From: Shewanella algicola
Lineage (GTDB): Bacteria; Pseudomonadota; Gammaproteobacteria; Enterobacterales; Shewanellaceae
Length of the DNA stretch: 64,000 bases
Reading direction: 5' to 3'
Assembly: GCF_014648035.1 (NCBI RefSeq)
Contig: NZ_BMQI01000016.1
Location: 26,656 to 90,655 of the forward strand
Shown here piece after piece: positions 22,470-33,093 of this stretch (position 1 is the stretch's first letter; each line of letters starts with the position of its first letter). Both the position numbers and the translations under genes were made by a program. Under the pieces are notes generated by a model that saw only the letters and a program-made list of their open reading frames with translations, ran no database searches and was not told the origin of the DNA.

Positions 22470-22823
22470 TTAGAATCCTCGTGGCAAGGTTTGGCTGCCT
22501 GCTGCGTTTTCAAGCTTTTGACGCCATAATTGTTTAGGCGTTAACCCACAAGATGTCGCAGTGGCTTTTTTACTGGGTTGCGTCTTAGCAGGTTTAACTT
22601 CTGTTTTAACCGCAGCTTTTGCGCTAGAGGCTTTTATTTCAGAGGCTGGGCTTGCTGCACACAACTCGCCATGCATGGTTTCAAGTTCGCTAAAACGTAC
22701 CGATTTACCACCGTCGATTTTATACCAGCTGCCAGCTTGCTCAATCGACACCGCTTTGCCCGATTGTTTTTCAAGTGCCATTTGCAGTTGGCTGATGACC
22801 TCTTCTTTAGTCAATGTTGTCAT
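22470..22823 (-). CDS. Basic hypothetical protein
   Basis: I do not recognise the family. The 117-residue product starts at ATG 22823 (AGG about ten bases upstream; an alternative ATG at 22847 lacks one). It has three parts: a helix-rich N-terminus (TKEEVISQLQMALEKQSGK), a compact block with GSWYKIDGGKSVRFSELE, and a Lys/Ala/Ser-rich linker ending in TPKQLWRQKLENAA. The basic linker and short C-terminal helix suggest nucleic-acid binding, which is inference. It is monocistronic and converges on the glycine-zipper gene. Confidence 0.6.
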   Translation of the reverse strand: MTTLTKEEVISQLQMALEKQSGKAVSIEQAGSWYKIDGGKSVRFSELETMHGELCAASPASEIKASSAKAAVKTEVKPAKTQPSKKATATSCGLTPKQLWRQKLENAAGSQTLPRGF

Positions 22824-23133
22824 AGTTAATAACCTATTTGTTATCATGTTAAATGAAGGTTGTAATGAATTTTAAAGTGTTAACACTATAAAAGTCCAAT
22901 TGACTGCTAAAATTGTTGGTTTATCACTCATAAAGTCGTTTTTATCGACATATTTCACTGCTATTGCTGAAATATTCGGGCTTGAGTTAAACTGTATGTC
23001 ATCGCATCGTGGCGTTAACTCGACATGATTTTTACTGTTAATGTTAATCGTTCAGTAAAGTCATCATCCCATTATTTTTGGTCACACTCAATCGAGTGAA
23101 CCCTTACAGCTTCACAGTACTTTTAGGAATATT
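22824..23133. other. Divergent intergenic region
   Basis: 310 AT-rich bases between the basic hypothetical and the Nif3-like gene. A weak TTGACT with TATCAC at 16-base spacing may be a plus-strand promoter near 22897-22925. No gene, terminator or strong palindrome was seen. Confidence 0.45.
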
Positions 23134-23916
23134 ATGTCTACAAATCAGCATGGAAAGTCCGTTATCTCGCGACAAGCTCTCTCGTCGTATTTAGACACTT
23201 TTTTGAATGTTTCAGCGTTTAAAGACTATGCCCCAAATGGATTGCAAGTTGAGGGCAAAGGGCAAGTTCGCACTTTAGTCACTGGGGTTACGGCTTGTCA
23301 GGCATTAATAGAACAAGCCATTGCCGTTAATGCTGATGCTATTTTAGTGCATCATGGTTTCTTTTGGAAAAATGAACCAGAAGTGATCACCGGCATGAAA
23401 TACCGCCGAATTAAAGCCTTAATGGATCATGACATCAGCTTGTTTGGTTATCATTTACCCTTAGATGCGCATCATGGCATTGGTAATAATGCTCAGTTAG
23501 CTTATCAATTGGGGATTTTAAGCCCACGAGTGTATGAACCCGTAGCGCAAGATTTATTGTGGCATGGTCATCTAGAACATCCTGTAACGGCAACTGAATT
23601 TAGCCAGTTACTCAATAATGTGCTTAAACGTGAACCGTTGCATATCGGTGATAACAGCAAACCCATTGCAACCATTGCCTGGTGTACTGGCGGGGCACAA
23701 GATTATATCGATCAAGCGGCGCAAATGGGTGTGGATGCATTTATTAGCGGAGAAGTATCAGAGCGAACTTACCATGCTGCAATGGAGCAAGGGATACATT
23801 ATTTTGCAGCAGGGCATCACGCCACGGAACAATTTGGCATTAAGGCACTTGGTCAACACCTCGCCAGTAAATTTGATTTAACTCATCACTTTATCGATAT
23901 CGTTAATCCAGTGTAA
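23134..23916 (+). CDS. Nif3-like dinuclear metal-centre protein
   Basis: A 260-residue NIF3/YbgI-family protein. It has the N-terminal YAPNGLQVEGKGQV block and the metal-binding histidines of ADAILVHHGFFWKNEP, GYHLPLDAHHGIGNN and the C-terminal FAAGHHATEQFG. The fold is a toroidal hexamer with a two-metal site; a GTP cyclohydrolase-like or hydrolase role has been proposed but is not settled. AGGAA precedes the ATG. The gene is 57 bases upstream of the antiporter gene and may share its transcript. Confidence 0.88.
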   Translation: MSTNQHGKSVISRQALSSYLDTFLNVSAFKDYAPNGLQVEGKGQVRTLVTGVTACQALIEQAIAVNADAILVHHGFFWKNEPEVITGMKYRRIKALMDHDISLFGYHLPLDAHHGIGNNAQLAYQLGILSPRVYEPVAQDLLWHGHLEHPVTATEFSQLLNNVLKREPLHIGDNSKPIATIAWCTGGAQDYIDQAAQMGVDAFISGEVSERTYHAAMEQGIHYFAAGHHATEQFGIKALGQHLASKFDLTHHFIDIVNPV

Positions 23917-23973
23917 TTGGGTTTTATCCAGTAATCGCGGTGAGAAAATGTGGTGGGTTAATAAGGAACGTTA

Positions 23974-25923
23974 ATGACGGAATATTTTTTACAGGCTTTT
24001 ATTTACCTCACCGCAGCGGTGATTGCTGTACCGTTAGCGAATAAATTGGGTTTAGGGTCAGTATTAGGTTACTTGATTGCTGGTGTGGTTATTGGCCCTA
24101 TTGTTGGGCTTGTGGGCAGCGAAACCAATACGATTCAACACTTTGCTGAGTTCGGTGTGGTAATGATGTTGTTTTTAGTCGGCTTAGAGCTTGAGCCCAA
24201 AATGCTCTGGGCGATGCGTAATCGCTTGCTAGGCCTTGGTGGTTTGCAAGTCGGTGGCTCAGTGGTTGCGGTTATGGCCTGTGCGATTTATGCCGGATAC
24301 CAAACCAGTATTGCACTGACAATAGGATTAATTTTCTCGTTATCGTCGACAGCGATTGTATTGCAAACCCTGTCAGAAAAGCGCCTTAACAAAACCCATG
24401 CGGGTAAAAATGCCTTTTCGGTATTATTGTTTCAAGATATTGCCGTTATTCCCATGCTGGCGTTTATTCCGTTATTGGCTTTACCTGAACTAGTCGAAAA
24501 AGCTCAGGCTGCGGCCAGTAGTTTGAGTGAGCAACATGAACAATTAAGTCTGGTGGCATCATTACCGGGTTGGGCCTATGCCATTGTGCTGTTATTGGCG
24601 ATTGCCGTGGTGGTGTTAGGTGGACATTACCTGAGCCGACCACTGTTTAAAATGGTCGCTGAATCTGGCGCGCGCGAAATTTCAACTGCAGCAGCATTAA
24701 TGCTGGTGATTGGTATTGCGGCGCTGATGAGTTTAGTGGGGATTTCTCCGGCTTTAGGAACTTTTCTCGCGGGCGTGGTATTAGCCAACAGTGAGTTTAA
24801 ACATGAGTTAGAAGCGAATATTGGCCCTTTTAAAGGCTTATTGTTGGGATTGTTCTTTATAACCGTCGGCGCCGGGATTGATTTTGCGGTGCTGTTTGCT
24901 GATTTTGGCGAAATTATTTTAATCACCTTAGGTGTGATGCTTATAAAAGCATTAGTGCTGTATTTATTAGCCTTAATATTTAGAATTAAAGGCAGTGACC
25001 GTTGGTTGTTTGCATTAAGCCTTGCTCAAGCAGGGGAGTTTGGTTTTGTGTTACTCAGCTTCAGTGTTCAGCAACATGTTATTCCAACCGATTTAGCGCA
25101 AACCTTATCAATAGTCGTCGCCTTGTCGATTTTTTTAACCCCAGGTTTATTCATCTTATTTGATAAAGTGATTTACCCGCGTTTTCAGGTGAAAACCAAT
25201 CAGCGCGAACAAGATAGTATTGATGATGAAGGGACGGTGATTATTGCCGGGATTGGCCGATTTGGACAGGTGGTGAATCGGTTTTTAATTTCAAATAACA
25301 TTAAAACCGTGGTGTTGGATTATCAGGCATCACAAGTCGATACCATTAGGCGAATTAACACTAAAGCTTATTACGGTGATGCAACGCGGCCAGATTTACT
25401 GAAAACGGCGGGCATTGAAGAAGCATCACTATTTGTGGTGGCGATTGATAATCGTGAGAGCAGTGTTGAGCTAGTGAAATATTTACATCACAGTTACCCA
25501 AAACTTAAGATTGTGGCCAGAGCATTTGATAGAGGCCACGGACACTTGCTAAAAGAGGCTGGTGCAGATGTGGTTGAATCAGAAACACATCACTCCGCAC
25601 TTGAGTTGAGTGTATCGTCATTGCTGCTACTGGGTCACAGTGAAGCATATGCCATGAGGCGCAAAGCCACTTATAAACGCGTAGAAAAAGAAGCGTCAAA
25701 GCGGCTATATGATTTTTGGTTAAAAAATTCTGCAGGTGAGCGTTTTAGTAATGACTTTATTAAGTTATTTATGTTGTATGAAGAACGCCTAAAGCAGGCC
25801 ATGGATGAAGATAATGCTGCTCATCAAGATGATGTTGAAGAGAGTATTTTGGTAAATCATATCGCTGATGTCGATTCAGCCCAAGTTAACCCGTCGATAA
25901 CCCTATTAAGCAGTAACCGGTAA
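23974..25923 (+). CDS. CPA2-family K+/H+ antiporter, KefB/KefC type
   Basis: A 649-residue protein with about 12-13 membrane helices (residues 1-395), an RCK/TrkA-N nucleotide-binding domain starting near residue 421 (VIIAGIGRFGQVVNRF), and a ~90-residue acidic tail. The segment KHELEANIGPFKGLLLGLFF closely matches glutathione-gated KefB/KefC potassium efflux systems. KefC-type ancillary oxidoreductases (KefF/KefG) are not adjacent, so glutathione gating is not proven. A strong AAGGAA ribosome binding site precedes the ATG, and a terminator follows the stop. Confidence 0.88.
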   Translation: MTEYFLQAFIYLTAAVIAVPLANKLGLGSVLGYLIAGVVIGPIVGLVGSETNTIQHFAEFGVVMMLFLVGLELEPKMLWAMRNRLLGLGGLQVGGSVVAVMACAIYAGYQTSIALTIGLIFSLSSTAIVLQTLSEKRLNKTHAGKNAFSVLLFQDIAVIPMLAFIPLLALPELVEKAQAAASSLSEQHEQLSLVASLPGWAYAIVLLLAIAVVVLGGHYLSRPLFKMVAESGAREISTAAALMLVIGIAALMSLVGISPALGTFLAGVVLANSEFKHELEANIGPFKGLLLGLFFITVGAGIDFAVLFADFGEIILITLGVMLIKALVLYLLALIFRIKGSDRWLFALSLAQAGEFGFVLLSFSVQQHVIPTDLAQTLSIVVALSIFLTPGLFILFDKVIYPRFQVKTNQREQDSIDDEGTVIIAGIGRFGQVVNRFLISNNIKTVVLDYQASQVDTIRRINTKAYYGDATRPDLLKTAGIEEASLFVVAIDNRESSVELVKYLHHSYPKLKIVARAFDRGHGHLLKEAGADVVESETHHSALELSVSSLLLLGHSEAYAMRRKATYKRVEKEASKRLYDFWLKNSAGERFSNDFIKLFMLYEERLKQAMDEDNAAHQDDVEESILVNHIADVDSAQVNPSITLLSSNR

Positions 25924-25958
25924 GCTGTAAGAGCAAAACGTCATTGAGTAAACCATTA

Positions 25959-25985
25959 AAAAAGACCGCCGAGGCGGTCTTTCTT
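25959..25985. terminator. Terminator between antiporter gene and metG
   Basis: GACCGC and GCGGTC around CGAG with flanking A-run and TTTCTT; the sequence is suited to both converging genes. Confidence 0.82.
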
Positions 25986-26017
25986 AATATTGGTTTTTTA
26001 CAACACAGCTATGTGGT

Positions 26018-28054
26018 CTATTTAACGCGCATACCTGGTTGTGCACCTTCGTGAGGCTCTAAAATAAACAAGTCTTTACCGCCAGGTCCTGCAGCTAATA
26101 CCATGCCTTCAGAGTCACCAAATTTCATGGTGCGCGGTGCAAGGTTAGCCACCATAACCGTTAATTTGCCGACTAAATCTTCAGGGGCGTAGGCTGATTT
26201 AATCCCTGCAAACACTTGTTTAGTCTCGCCGCCTAAATCAAGCTCAAGGCGCAATAACTTATTGGCCTTTTCAATGTGCTCTGCTTTGCTGATGCGCGCA
26301 ATACGCAAGTCAATTTTAGCAAAGTCATCGAAGGTAATTTCTGGGCTGATGGGGTCTTGCGCTAATTGATCAACCGCTTCTGTCGGCGCCGGCGCTTGCG
26401 TGACTTTTAAGTTCTCTTTAGATGCATCGATAATGGCTTCGATGCTCTTCATGTCAATACGTTGCATTAAAGCTTTAAACGGGGCAATTTCATGGCCAGA
26501 TAAATCTTGCGCTAAATTGTCCCACGTTAATGTCAGTTGTAAGAAACCTTCAACATCTTGGGCAAGTTTTGGCAGTACGGGTTTAAGGTAGGTCACCAAA
26601 ATACGGAACAAGTTTAATGCATTACTGCAAACCTGATGTGCTTCTTCTTGCTTGTCATCTTGTTTAACTAACTGCCAAGGTGCCGCGTCGGCAACGTAAC
26701 TATTTGCAGTGTCGGCTAATGCCATAATTTCGCGCATGGCCTTACCAAACTCACGGGTTTCATAAAATTCGGCAATGGTTTCGCTTTTAGCTAAAAACGA
26801 CTCAGCTAGGCTGTTGTCAGCGACTTTGGCTAACTTACCGTCAAAACGTTTACTGATAAAACCAGCAGTACGAGAGGCAAGGTTAACCAATTTACCCACT
26901 AAATCTGAGTTAACGCGTTGAGCAAAGTCTTCAAGGTTTAAATCTAAGTCATCAATACGGCTATTGAGCTTAGCTGCATAGTAATAACGTAAATATTCAG
27001 GATCTAAGTTATCTAAATAGGTACGGGCTTTAATAAACGTCCCTTTAGATTTAGACATTTTTGCGCCGTTTACGGTGACATAACCGTGAGCATAAACGCT
27101 GGTTGGTTTACGAATACCCGCACCATCTAACATGGCAGGCCAAAACAAGCTGTGGAAGTAAACAATGTCTTTTCCGATGAAGTGGTACACTTCTGCTGTT
27201 GAGTCTAGGCCCCAAAAGTCATCAAAGTTTAGGTCGTCACGTTTATCACATAAGTTTTTAAATGAACCCATGTAACCGATAGGGGCGTCTAACCAAACAT
27301 AAAAGAACTTACCTGGTGCGTCTGGAATTTCAAAACCAAAATAAGGTGCATCACGTGAGATGTCCCATTGTTGCAAGCCTTGTTCAAACCACTCGCCCAA
27401 TTTGTTGGCCATTTCTTGCTGTAATGAACCTGATTGGATCCATTCTTTCAACATGCCTTCAAATGCAGGTAAGTCAAAAAAGAAGTGTTCAGTGTCTTTC
27501 ATTACAGGCGTGGCACCAGACACCGCTGATTTAGGATTGATTAAATCAGTCGTGCTATAGGTGGCACCGCAGTTATCACAGTTATCGCCATATTGATCTT
27601 CAGACTTACATTTTGGGCAGGTGCCTTTAACAAAACGGTCTGGCAAAAACATGTTTTTTTCAGGATCGTAAAGTTGTGAGATGGTTTTGGTTTTTATGTA
27701 ACCCGCATCACGTAGTTTTAAGTAGATGTCGTTGGCTAATTCACGGTTTTCATCGCTATGGGTGCTATGAAAATTATCAAATTGGATATTGAAGTCAGCG
27801 AAATCTTGTTGATGCTCTTTTTGCACTTGAGCAATCATTTCTTCCGGTGTGATCCCCATTTGCTGGGCTTTAAGCATAATCGGCGTGCCGTGAGCATCAT
27901 CTGCACAAATGTAGTGGCATTCATGACCACGTAGCTTTTGGAAACGAGACCAGATATCCGTTTGGATATATTCAAGCATGTGGCCTAAATGGATTGGACC
28001 GTTAGCGTAAGGTAGGGCACTTGTGACCAGTATTTTTCGCTGTGATGTTGTCAT
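26018..28054 (-). CDS. metG: Methionyl-tRNA synthetase
   Basis: A 678-residue class I synthetase. HIGH motif HLGH in [16 protein letters not shown], zinc knuckle [17 protein letters not shown] (about residues 146-162) and KMSKSKG are present. The C-terminal ~110 residues (from [14 protein letters not shown]) are the Trbp111-like tRNA-binding and dimerisation domain of the long MetRS form. It charges initiator and elongator tRNA-Met. It is divergent from apbC across 155 bases, an arrangement also seen in E. coli (metG-mrp). Confidence 0.97.
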   Translation of the reverse strand: MTTSQRKILVTSALPYANGPIHLGHMLEYIQTDIWSRFQKLRGHECHYICADDAHGTPIMLKAQQMGITPEEMIAQVQKEHQQDFADFNIQFDNFHSTHSDENRELANDIYLKLRDAGYIKTKTISQLYDPEKNMFLPDRFVKGTCPKCKSEDQYGDNCDNCGATYSTTDLINPKSAVSGATPVMKDTEHFFFDLPAFEGMLKEWIQSGSLQQEMANKLGEWFEQGLQQWDISRDAPYFGFEIPDAPGKFFYVWLDAPIGYMGSFKNLCDKRDDLNFDDFWGLDSTAEVYHFIGKDIVYFHSLFWPAMLDGAGIRKPTSVYAHGYVTVNGAKMSKSKGTFIKARTYLDNLDPEYLRYYYAAKLNSRIDDLDLNLEDFAQRVNSDLVGKLVNLASRTAGFISKRFDGKLAKVADNSLAESFLAKSETIAEFYETREFGKAMREIMALADTANSYVADAAPWQLVKQDDKQEEAHQVCSNALNLFRILVTYLKPVLPKLAQDVEGFLQLTLTWDNLAQDLSGHEIAPFKALMQRIDMKSIEAIIDASKENLKVTQAPAPTEAVDQLAQDPISPEITFDDFAKIDLRIARISKAEHIEKANKLLRLELDLGGETKQVFAGIKSAYAPEDLVGKLTVMVANLAPRTMKFGDSEGMVLAAGPGGKDLFILEPHEGAQPGMRVK

Positions 28055-28209
28055 GTTATCTCTATATCAAATTACACTCAAAATATGCTCCAATCCTAAC
28101 CGATTGACTTAAATTTTTCATCAAAACATGACTCAAAAAGTGTATTAATCGCTATTTTTTTACCAAGTTCTGATACACTTGTAAAAATTTCACGTTTGGA
28201 GCTGCGGTT

Positions 28210-29325
28210 TTGATTAAAACGCAAACAAATTATCAATTAAGTGATGAATTACTGTCACCTGTTTTAGATATTTTAGAGGCCTTTGTTGATCCTTATCTGA
28301 AAAAAGGCTTAGTCTCTGCCGAGTGTGTTAGTTCGCTCGCTATCACGGATAAACGTTTACAATTAGGTCTCGTTTATCCTTATCCTTGTATGACCCAATA
28401 TCGCGATACTGTCATGGCGATAACCAATCGTTTAGCGGTATTAGATGCCATTGACGAAGTTGAATGTGAAATCGATTTTCAACCTCGTGTTTATTCTGCC
28501 CTTACTGCCATTCCTCCTATCCCAAACGTTAAGCAAGTGATTGCTGTTGCATCTGGTAAAGGCGGTGTGGGTAAATCAACTACGGCTGTCAATCTTGCAT
28601 TAGCGTTAAAAGCTGAAGGCGCAGAAGTGGGCATTTTAGATGCCGATATTTACGGACCTTCAATTCCGCTGATGTTAGGGATCCCGAACTTTCGTCCACA
28701 ATCGCCAGATGGCAAGCACATGACAGCAGCATCTGCCCATGGCATTTCTGCTCAGTCCATTGGCTTTATGCTTAGTGGTGATGAAGCCGCAGTATGGCGC
28801 GGACCTATGGCTGCAGGAGCGTTAGCTCAACTTTTAAATGAAACGCAGTGGCCTGAACTTGACTATTTAATTATCGACATGCCACCAGGAACCGGTGACA
28901 TTCAGCTGACCTTATCGCAAAAAGTCCCTGTGAGTGGCGCAGTCATTGTGACAACACCACAAGACATCGCTTTAGCGGATGCGAAAAAAGGCATCACTAT
29001 GTTCAATAAAGTGAACATTCCGGTGCTCGGCATTATTGAAAATATGAGTTTTCATTTATGTCCTGAATGTGGCCATAAAGAACACCCATTTGGGACGCAT
29101 GGCGGCAGCCAAATAGCCCAAAGGTACAATGTGCCATTATTAGGCGCATTACCACTGCATATTAATATTCGTGAATCTATGGATAACGGCGCTCCAAGTG
29201 TGATCAGTGAGCCAGAAAGTGAAGTGTCAGGGATATATCGCGAAATTGCCCGTAAATTAGGGGCAGAATTAGCACTTCAACAAGTTACATCAACCGTAAG
29301 CATTAGCATATCAGACGACGAATAA
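28210..29325 (+). CDS. apbC: Iron-sulfur cluster carrier protein ApbC (Mrp)
   Basis: A 371-residue Mrp/NBP35-family P-loop ATPase. An N-terminal MIP18/DUF59-like domain (residues about 10-95) precedes the deviant Walker A VASGKGGVGKSTTAVNLALAL (starting near residue 115). The C-terminal CPECG holds the CxxC that binds a bridging Fe-S cluster. It delivers Fe-S clusters to target proteins. The start is a TTG with GGAG at eight bases. It opens a plus-strand run followed by udk nine bases later. Confidence 0.94.
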   Translation: MIKTQTNYQLSDELLSPVLDILEAFVDPYLKKGLVSAECVSSLAITDKRLQLGLVYPYPCMTQYRDTVMAITNRLAVLDAIDEVECEIDFQPRVYSALTAIPPIPNVKQVIAVASGKGGVGKSTTAVNLALALKAEGAEVGILDADIYGPSIPLMLGIPNFRPQSPDGKHMTAASAHGISAQSIGFMLSGDEAAVWRGPMAAGALAQLLNETQWPELDYLIIDMPPGTGDIQLTLSQKVPVSGAVIVTTPQDIALADAKKGITMFNKVNIPVLGIIENMSFHLCPECGHKEHPFGTHGGSQIAQRYNVPLLGALPLHINIRESMDNGAPSVISEPESEVSGIYREIARKLGAELALQQVTSTVSISISDDE

Positions 29326-29334
29326 GGTTAAGAG

Positions 29335-29973
29335 ATGAATTCTCAGCAGTGTGTCATTATTGGGATCGCCGGTGCGTCGGCTTCAGGTAAAAGTTTAATT
29401 GCCAAAACCATTTTTGAAGAGTTGTGCAGCGATTTAGGCACCAACCAAATTGGGGTAATTAACGAAGATGCCTACTACCGTGATCAAAGTCATATGACCA
29501 TGGATGAACGAGTTAAAACAAACTATGACCATCCTAAAGCGTTAGACCATCAATTATTAGCGACACATTTAACGCAACTTAAACAGGGTGAAGCAGTTCA
29601 TATTCCTTGTTATAGCTATACAGAGCACACTCGCACGAGTGACACGTTAGTCATGCAACCTAAAAAAGTCATTATTTTAGAAGGGATCTTATTACTAACA
29701 GATCCTAAATTACGTGATTTAATGGACGCGAGTGTGTTTATGGACACCCCTCTGGATATCTGTTTCCTTCGTCGTTTAACCCGTGACGTAGCTGAACGTG
29801 GCAGAACCATGGAGTCGGTTATTTCGCAATATAAAAGAACTGTTCGTCCAATGTTTTTACAGTTCATTGAACCGTCAAAACAATATGCTGACATTATTGT
29901 GCCACGTGGCGGTAAAAACCGTATCGCCACTGATATTTTAAAAGCAAGAATTCAGCATTTATTAGCTAAGTAG
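29335..29973 (+). CDS. udk: Uridine kinase
   Basis: A 212-residue uridine/cytidine kinase of the pyrimidine salvage pathway. Walker [12 protein letters not shown] at residues about 9-19, the NEDAYYRD substrate block, YDHPKALDH, and the [17 protein letters not shown] lid region are intact. Length is typical. It lies between apbC (9 bases) and dcd (22 bases) on the same strand; udk-dcd pairing also occurs in E. coli. Confidence 0.95.
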   Translation: MNSQQCVIIGIAGASASGKSLIAKTIFEELCSDLGTNQIGVINEDAYYRDQSHMTMDERVKTNYDHPKALDHQLLATHLTQLKQGEAVHIPCYSYTEHTRTSDTLVMQPKKVIILEGILLLTDPKLRDLMDASVFMDTPLDICFLRRLTRDVAERGRTMESVISQYKRTVRPMFLQFIEPSKQYADIIVPRGGKNRIATDILKARIQHLLAK

Positions 29974-29995
29974 CCTTTCAGGGAGAAAGTGCCAT

Positions 29996-30580
29996 ATGCG
30001 TTTAACAGATATCGAAATTGAGCAGTGTTTAGATAATGGCACCATTATTATCGATCCACGCCCAGGTATTGATGCTATATCGGGAGTCAGTGTTGATGTC
30101 CGTTTAGGGAGTCAATTTCGAGTATTTGAAGACCATACAGCACCTTACATTGATTTAAGTGGCCCAAGTGCAGAAATGCAGTTAGCACTTGATCGTGTTA
30201 TGAGCGATAAAATCGAAATAACTGACGATAATGCTTTTTTTCTTCACCCTGGTGAATTAGCTCTGGCAATAACTTATGAGAGCGTCACTTTACCGCCAGA
30301 TATTGTGGGTTGGTTAGATGGCCGCTCATCATTGGCTCGTTTAGGTTTAATGGTCCATGTGACTGCACATCGTATTGATCCCGGTTGGCAGGGTAAAATT
30401 GTATTAGAATTTTATAACAGTGGTAAATTGCCGTTGGCGCTTCGCCCGGGCATGACAATTGGTGCGCTTAACTTTGAACGGTTAAGCTCACCCGTTGCAC
30501 GGCCTTATAACACACGTAAAAACGCTAAGTACAAAGATCAGCAAGACGCTGTGGCTAGCCGGATCAGCCAGGACAAATAA
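29996..30580 (+). CDS. dcd: dCTP deaminase
   Basis: A 194-residue trimeric enzyme that converts dCTP to dUTP, supplying dUMP for thymidylate. The active-site block [17 protein letters not shown] with the catalytic Glu in [10 protein letters not shown] and the nucleotide-binding N-terminus are present. GGGAGAA precedes the ATG. Its stop codon shares one base with the pabC start, so translation is coupled. Confidence 0.96.
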   Translation: MRLTDIEIEQCLDNGTIIIDPRPGIDAISGVSVDVRLGSQFRVFEDHTAPYIDLSGPSAEMQLALDRVMSDKIEITDDNAFFLHPGELALAITYESVTLPPDIVGWLDGRSSLARLGLMVHVTAHRIDPGWQGKIVLEFYNSGKLPLALRPGMTIGALNFERLSSPVARPYNTRKNAKYKDQQDAVASRISQDK

Positions 30581-31413
30581 TGGCATTGGTTTGGGTTAAC
30601 CAGGTAGCACAAGGCACAGTTAGTCCTTTTGACCGCGGATTGGCTTACGGTGATGGCGTGTTTGCAACAATGCGCACCACTGCTGCCAATCAGCCTGCGG
30701 CGGTTTTGTTTATTGACTATCACCTGTCGCGCTTACAACAAAGTTGTTTGCGATTAGGCATGCATTGGCAAGCAAGTGATGCATTAACTAGTCAACTCTT
30801 GTCTTTGGCCACTCAATACCCTCAACATTGTATCAAGTTACTACTGACTCGTGGTGAAGGTGGGCGTGGCTATCAAGCGCCTACGCAAATCCAAATCAAT
30901 GAAATCGTCAGTGTCACTCCAATCCCTGAGCATTATCAACAATGGCAACAACAAGGGATAGCACTCGCAACATCTCCCATCGCACTTGCTCGCCAACCGT
31001 TACTGGCAGGCATGAAGCACCTTAACCGGTTAGAGCAAGTTCTGATTAAATCACAGCCGTTAGTGGCTAATACTCAAGATTGGCTGGTATGTGATACAGA
31101 TGGTTGGGTGATAGAATCATCAATGGCAAATATCTTTGCGATAATTGATGGCAAGGTAGTGACCCCTGCAATAACACATGCTGGGGTAAGCGGGGTGATG
31201 CGCGAGCAATTTATCGATGCATTACTACAAGATGGCTTCAAGGTTATGGTTAAACCTATGCGTTTTGACGATATTAAGGCCGCTGAACATATCGTTATTA
31301 CTAACAGTTTATTTGGTGTAGTTGATGTGCACACCATTGATCAATTTCAATTTAGCCGTTGGACGCATACGTCGCGATTCAGGCATGTTTTGAGTGTAAA
31401 TTTACCATCATGA
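30580..31413 (+). CDS. pabC: Aminodeoxychorismate lyase
   Basis: A 277-residue class IV PLP enzyme that makes 4-aminobenzoate for folate. The N-terminal FDRGLAYGDGVFATMRT block and the PLP lysine in LAGMKHLNRLEQVL (about residue 145) identify it, as does the pabC-mltG-tmk-holB gene order shared with E. coli. The ATG overlaps the dcd stop by one base and its own TGA overlaps the mltG start (ATGA). Confidence 0.92.
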   Translation: MALVWVNQVAQGTVSPFDRGLAYGDGVFATMRTTAANQPAAVLFIDYHLSRLQQSCLRLGMHWQASDALTSQLLSLATQYPQHCIKLLLTRGEGGRGYQAPTQIQINEIVSVTPIPEHYQQWQQQGIALATSPIALARQPLLAGMKHLNRLEQVLIKSQPLVANTQDWLVCDTDGWVIESSMANIFAIIDGKVVTPAITHAGVSGVMREQFIDALLQDGFKVMVKPMRFDDIKAAEHIVITNSLFGVVDVHTIDQFQFSRWTHTSRFRHVLSVNLPS

Positions 31414-32423
31414 TAAAAACAATAATAACACGTATATTGGCAAGTTTAATTCCACTATTTGCCGTAGTTTGTCTCTCAGGTTATTGGTTTGTTAACGAAT
31501 TAATCGTCTTTCAAAAACAAGCTTTACAGCTTGATCAAGTCCAACCGTTAACGGTAGAACCTGGCATTTCCATTATCAAATTGGCGCAACAATTAGAACA
31601 ACAAACGTTAATAACAGACAGTTGGAAAGTTAAGTATCTAGTCAAGCTTGAGCCTAAACTGGCACAGATTAAAACGGGTTATTATCAACTTATCCCAGGT
31701 GATACCCTTGAGAGTGTGTTCAAGCGCGTTCGTTTAGGTCAAGAAGCAGTATTTAGTGTCACTTTAATTGAAGGTAAATCAATTAAAGAGTGGCAACAAG
31801 CGTTAGCAAAAAGTGAGCGCTTAATTGTCGGTCACGACGACTTTAATCAAGTGTTGCTGGCCAATGGCGATACCTCGGGCTTACCAGAGGGTAAGTTTTA
31901 TCCTGAAACGTTTCACTATCATGCCGATGATAACGTGCAAACCGTGTTGCAACGCAGTTTTGATATGATGCAAATGAGTCTCAAGCAAGCATGGGCGGGG
32001 CGTGATAAAGACTTGGCCTTAAAATCACCTTATGAGTTATTGATTATTGCCTCCATTATTGAAAAAGAAACGGGCAAACCAGAAGAACGTGATTGGGTGT
32101 CAGCGGTATTTAACAATCGCCTTAAAAAGGGCATGCGTTTACAAACCGACCCGACAGTGATTTATGGTATGGGCGAGCGCTATAAAGGCAACATTACGCG
32201 TAAAGACTTGCGCGAAGCCACGGCATTTAATACCTACAAAATAGACGGACTACCGCCAACCCCTATTGCGGCGCCAAGCCGTGCATCGTTATTTGCCGCG
32301 GCAAACCCAGCGAAAGTTAATTATTTATATTTTGTATCACGTAATGACGGTAGCCACGTATTTTCAGCGACATTAAAAGCGCATAACAAAGCGGTAAACG
32401 AATTTCAGAGAAAAAGAAAATGA
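31410..32423 (+). CDS. mltG: Endolytic transglycosylase MltG
   Basis: A 337-residue inner-membrane murein transglycosylase (YceG family) thought to set glycan strand length. A signal-anchor helix lies at about residues 8-28, a LysM-like region follows, and the catalytic Glu is in [31 protein letters not shown] is the other conserved block. I start it at ATG 31410, which overlaps the pabC stop; the open frame upstream lies inside pabC. It overlaps tmk by one to four bases. Confidence 0.95.
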   Translation: MIKTIITRILASLIPLFAVVCLSGYWFVNELIVFQKQALQLDQVQPLTVEPGISIIKLAQQLEQQTLITDSWKVKYLVKLEPKLAQIKTGYYQLIPGDTLESVFKRVRLGQEAVFSVTLIEGKSIKEWQQALAKSERLIVGHDDFNQVLLANGDTSGLPEGKFYPETFHYHADDNVQTVLQRSFDMMQMSLKQAWAGRDKDLALKSPYELLIIASIIEKETGKPEERDWVSAVFNNRLKKGMRLQTDPTVIYGMGERYKGNITRKDLREATAFNTYKIDGLPPTPIAAPSRASLFAAANPAKVNYLYFVSRNDGSHVFSATLKAHNKAVNEFQRKRK

Positions 32424-33067
32424 TGAGCCAAGTAGGAAAATTTATTGTAATTGAAGGGCTTGAGGGCGCAGGAAAATCCAGTGCTATTGCACTTGTGAAT
32501 GATTTAATCCAACAGCATGTTGGCCAAGCGCCGGTGTGTACCCGTGAGCCTGGTGGTACGCCATTGGCTGAAAAAATGCGCGACTTGGTTAAAATTGCAG
32601 ACGAAACAGACCCACTTTGCGATGAGGCAGAATGCTTACTTATTTATGCCGCACGCTCGCAGCTCATTGCCAACGTGATTAAGCCAGCACTTGCCAAAGG
32701 TCAGTGGGTATTAGGAGACCGCCACAATCTATCATCGCTAGCTTATCAAGGTGGCGGCCGTGGTCTCATGCCCTTAGTCAAAGCGGTGAGTGATGCTTGT
32801 CTTGGCGGGTTTACGCCCGATTTCACTCTGTATTTAGATATTGACCCAAAGCTTGGCCTTACCCGCGCAGCAAATCGCGGTGAATTAGACAGAATTGAGC
32901 AGCAAGCCATTGAATTTTTTGAACGAGCAAGACAAACTTATTTACAGTTGGCAGCGCAAGATGACAGCATTGTTGTGATTGATGCGAGTCAACCGATAGA
33001 TAAAGTCCATCAAGATATTCGCACTCAATTGCAACAACGTTTACCTATGCTGCACCATAAAGCTTAG
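32420..33067 (+). CDS. tmk: Thymidylate kinase
   Basis: A 215-residue dTMP kinase. P-loop [11 protein letters not shown] (about residues 11-21), [13 protein letters not shown]-block neighbour, [14 protein letters not shown] and the lid region RGELDRIEQ are present. The ATGATG at 32420 overlaps the mltG stop, so the start may be one codon later. It precedes holB by 26 bases in the conserved mltG-tmk-holB order. Confidence 0.96.
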   Translation: MMSQVGKFIVIEGLEGAGKSSAIALVNDLIQQHVGQAPVCTREPGGTPLAEKMRDLVKIADETDPLCDEAECLLIYAARSQLIANVIKPALAKGQWVLGDRHNLSSLAYQGGGRGLMPLVKAVSDACLGGFTPDFTLYLDIDPKLGLTRAANRGELDRIEQQAIEFFERARQTYLQLAAQDDSIVVIDASQPIDKVHQDIRTQLQQRLPMLHHKA

Positions 33068-33093
33068 CACTTGCGCTAAAGGACATTATTGAC

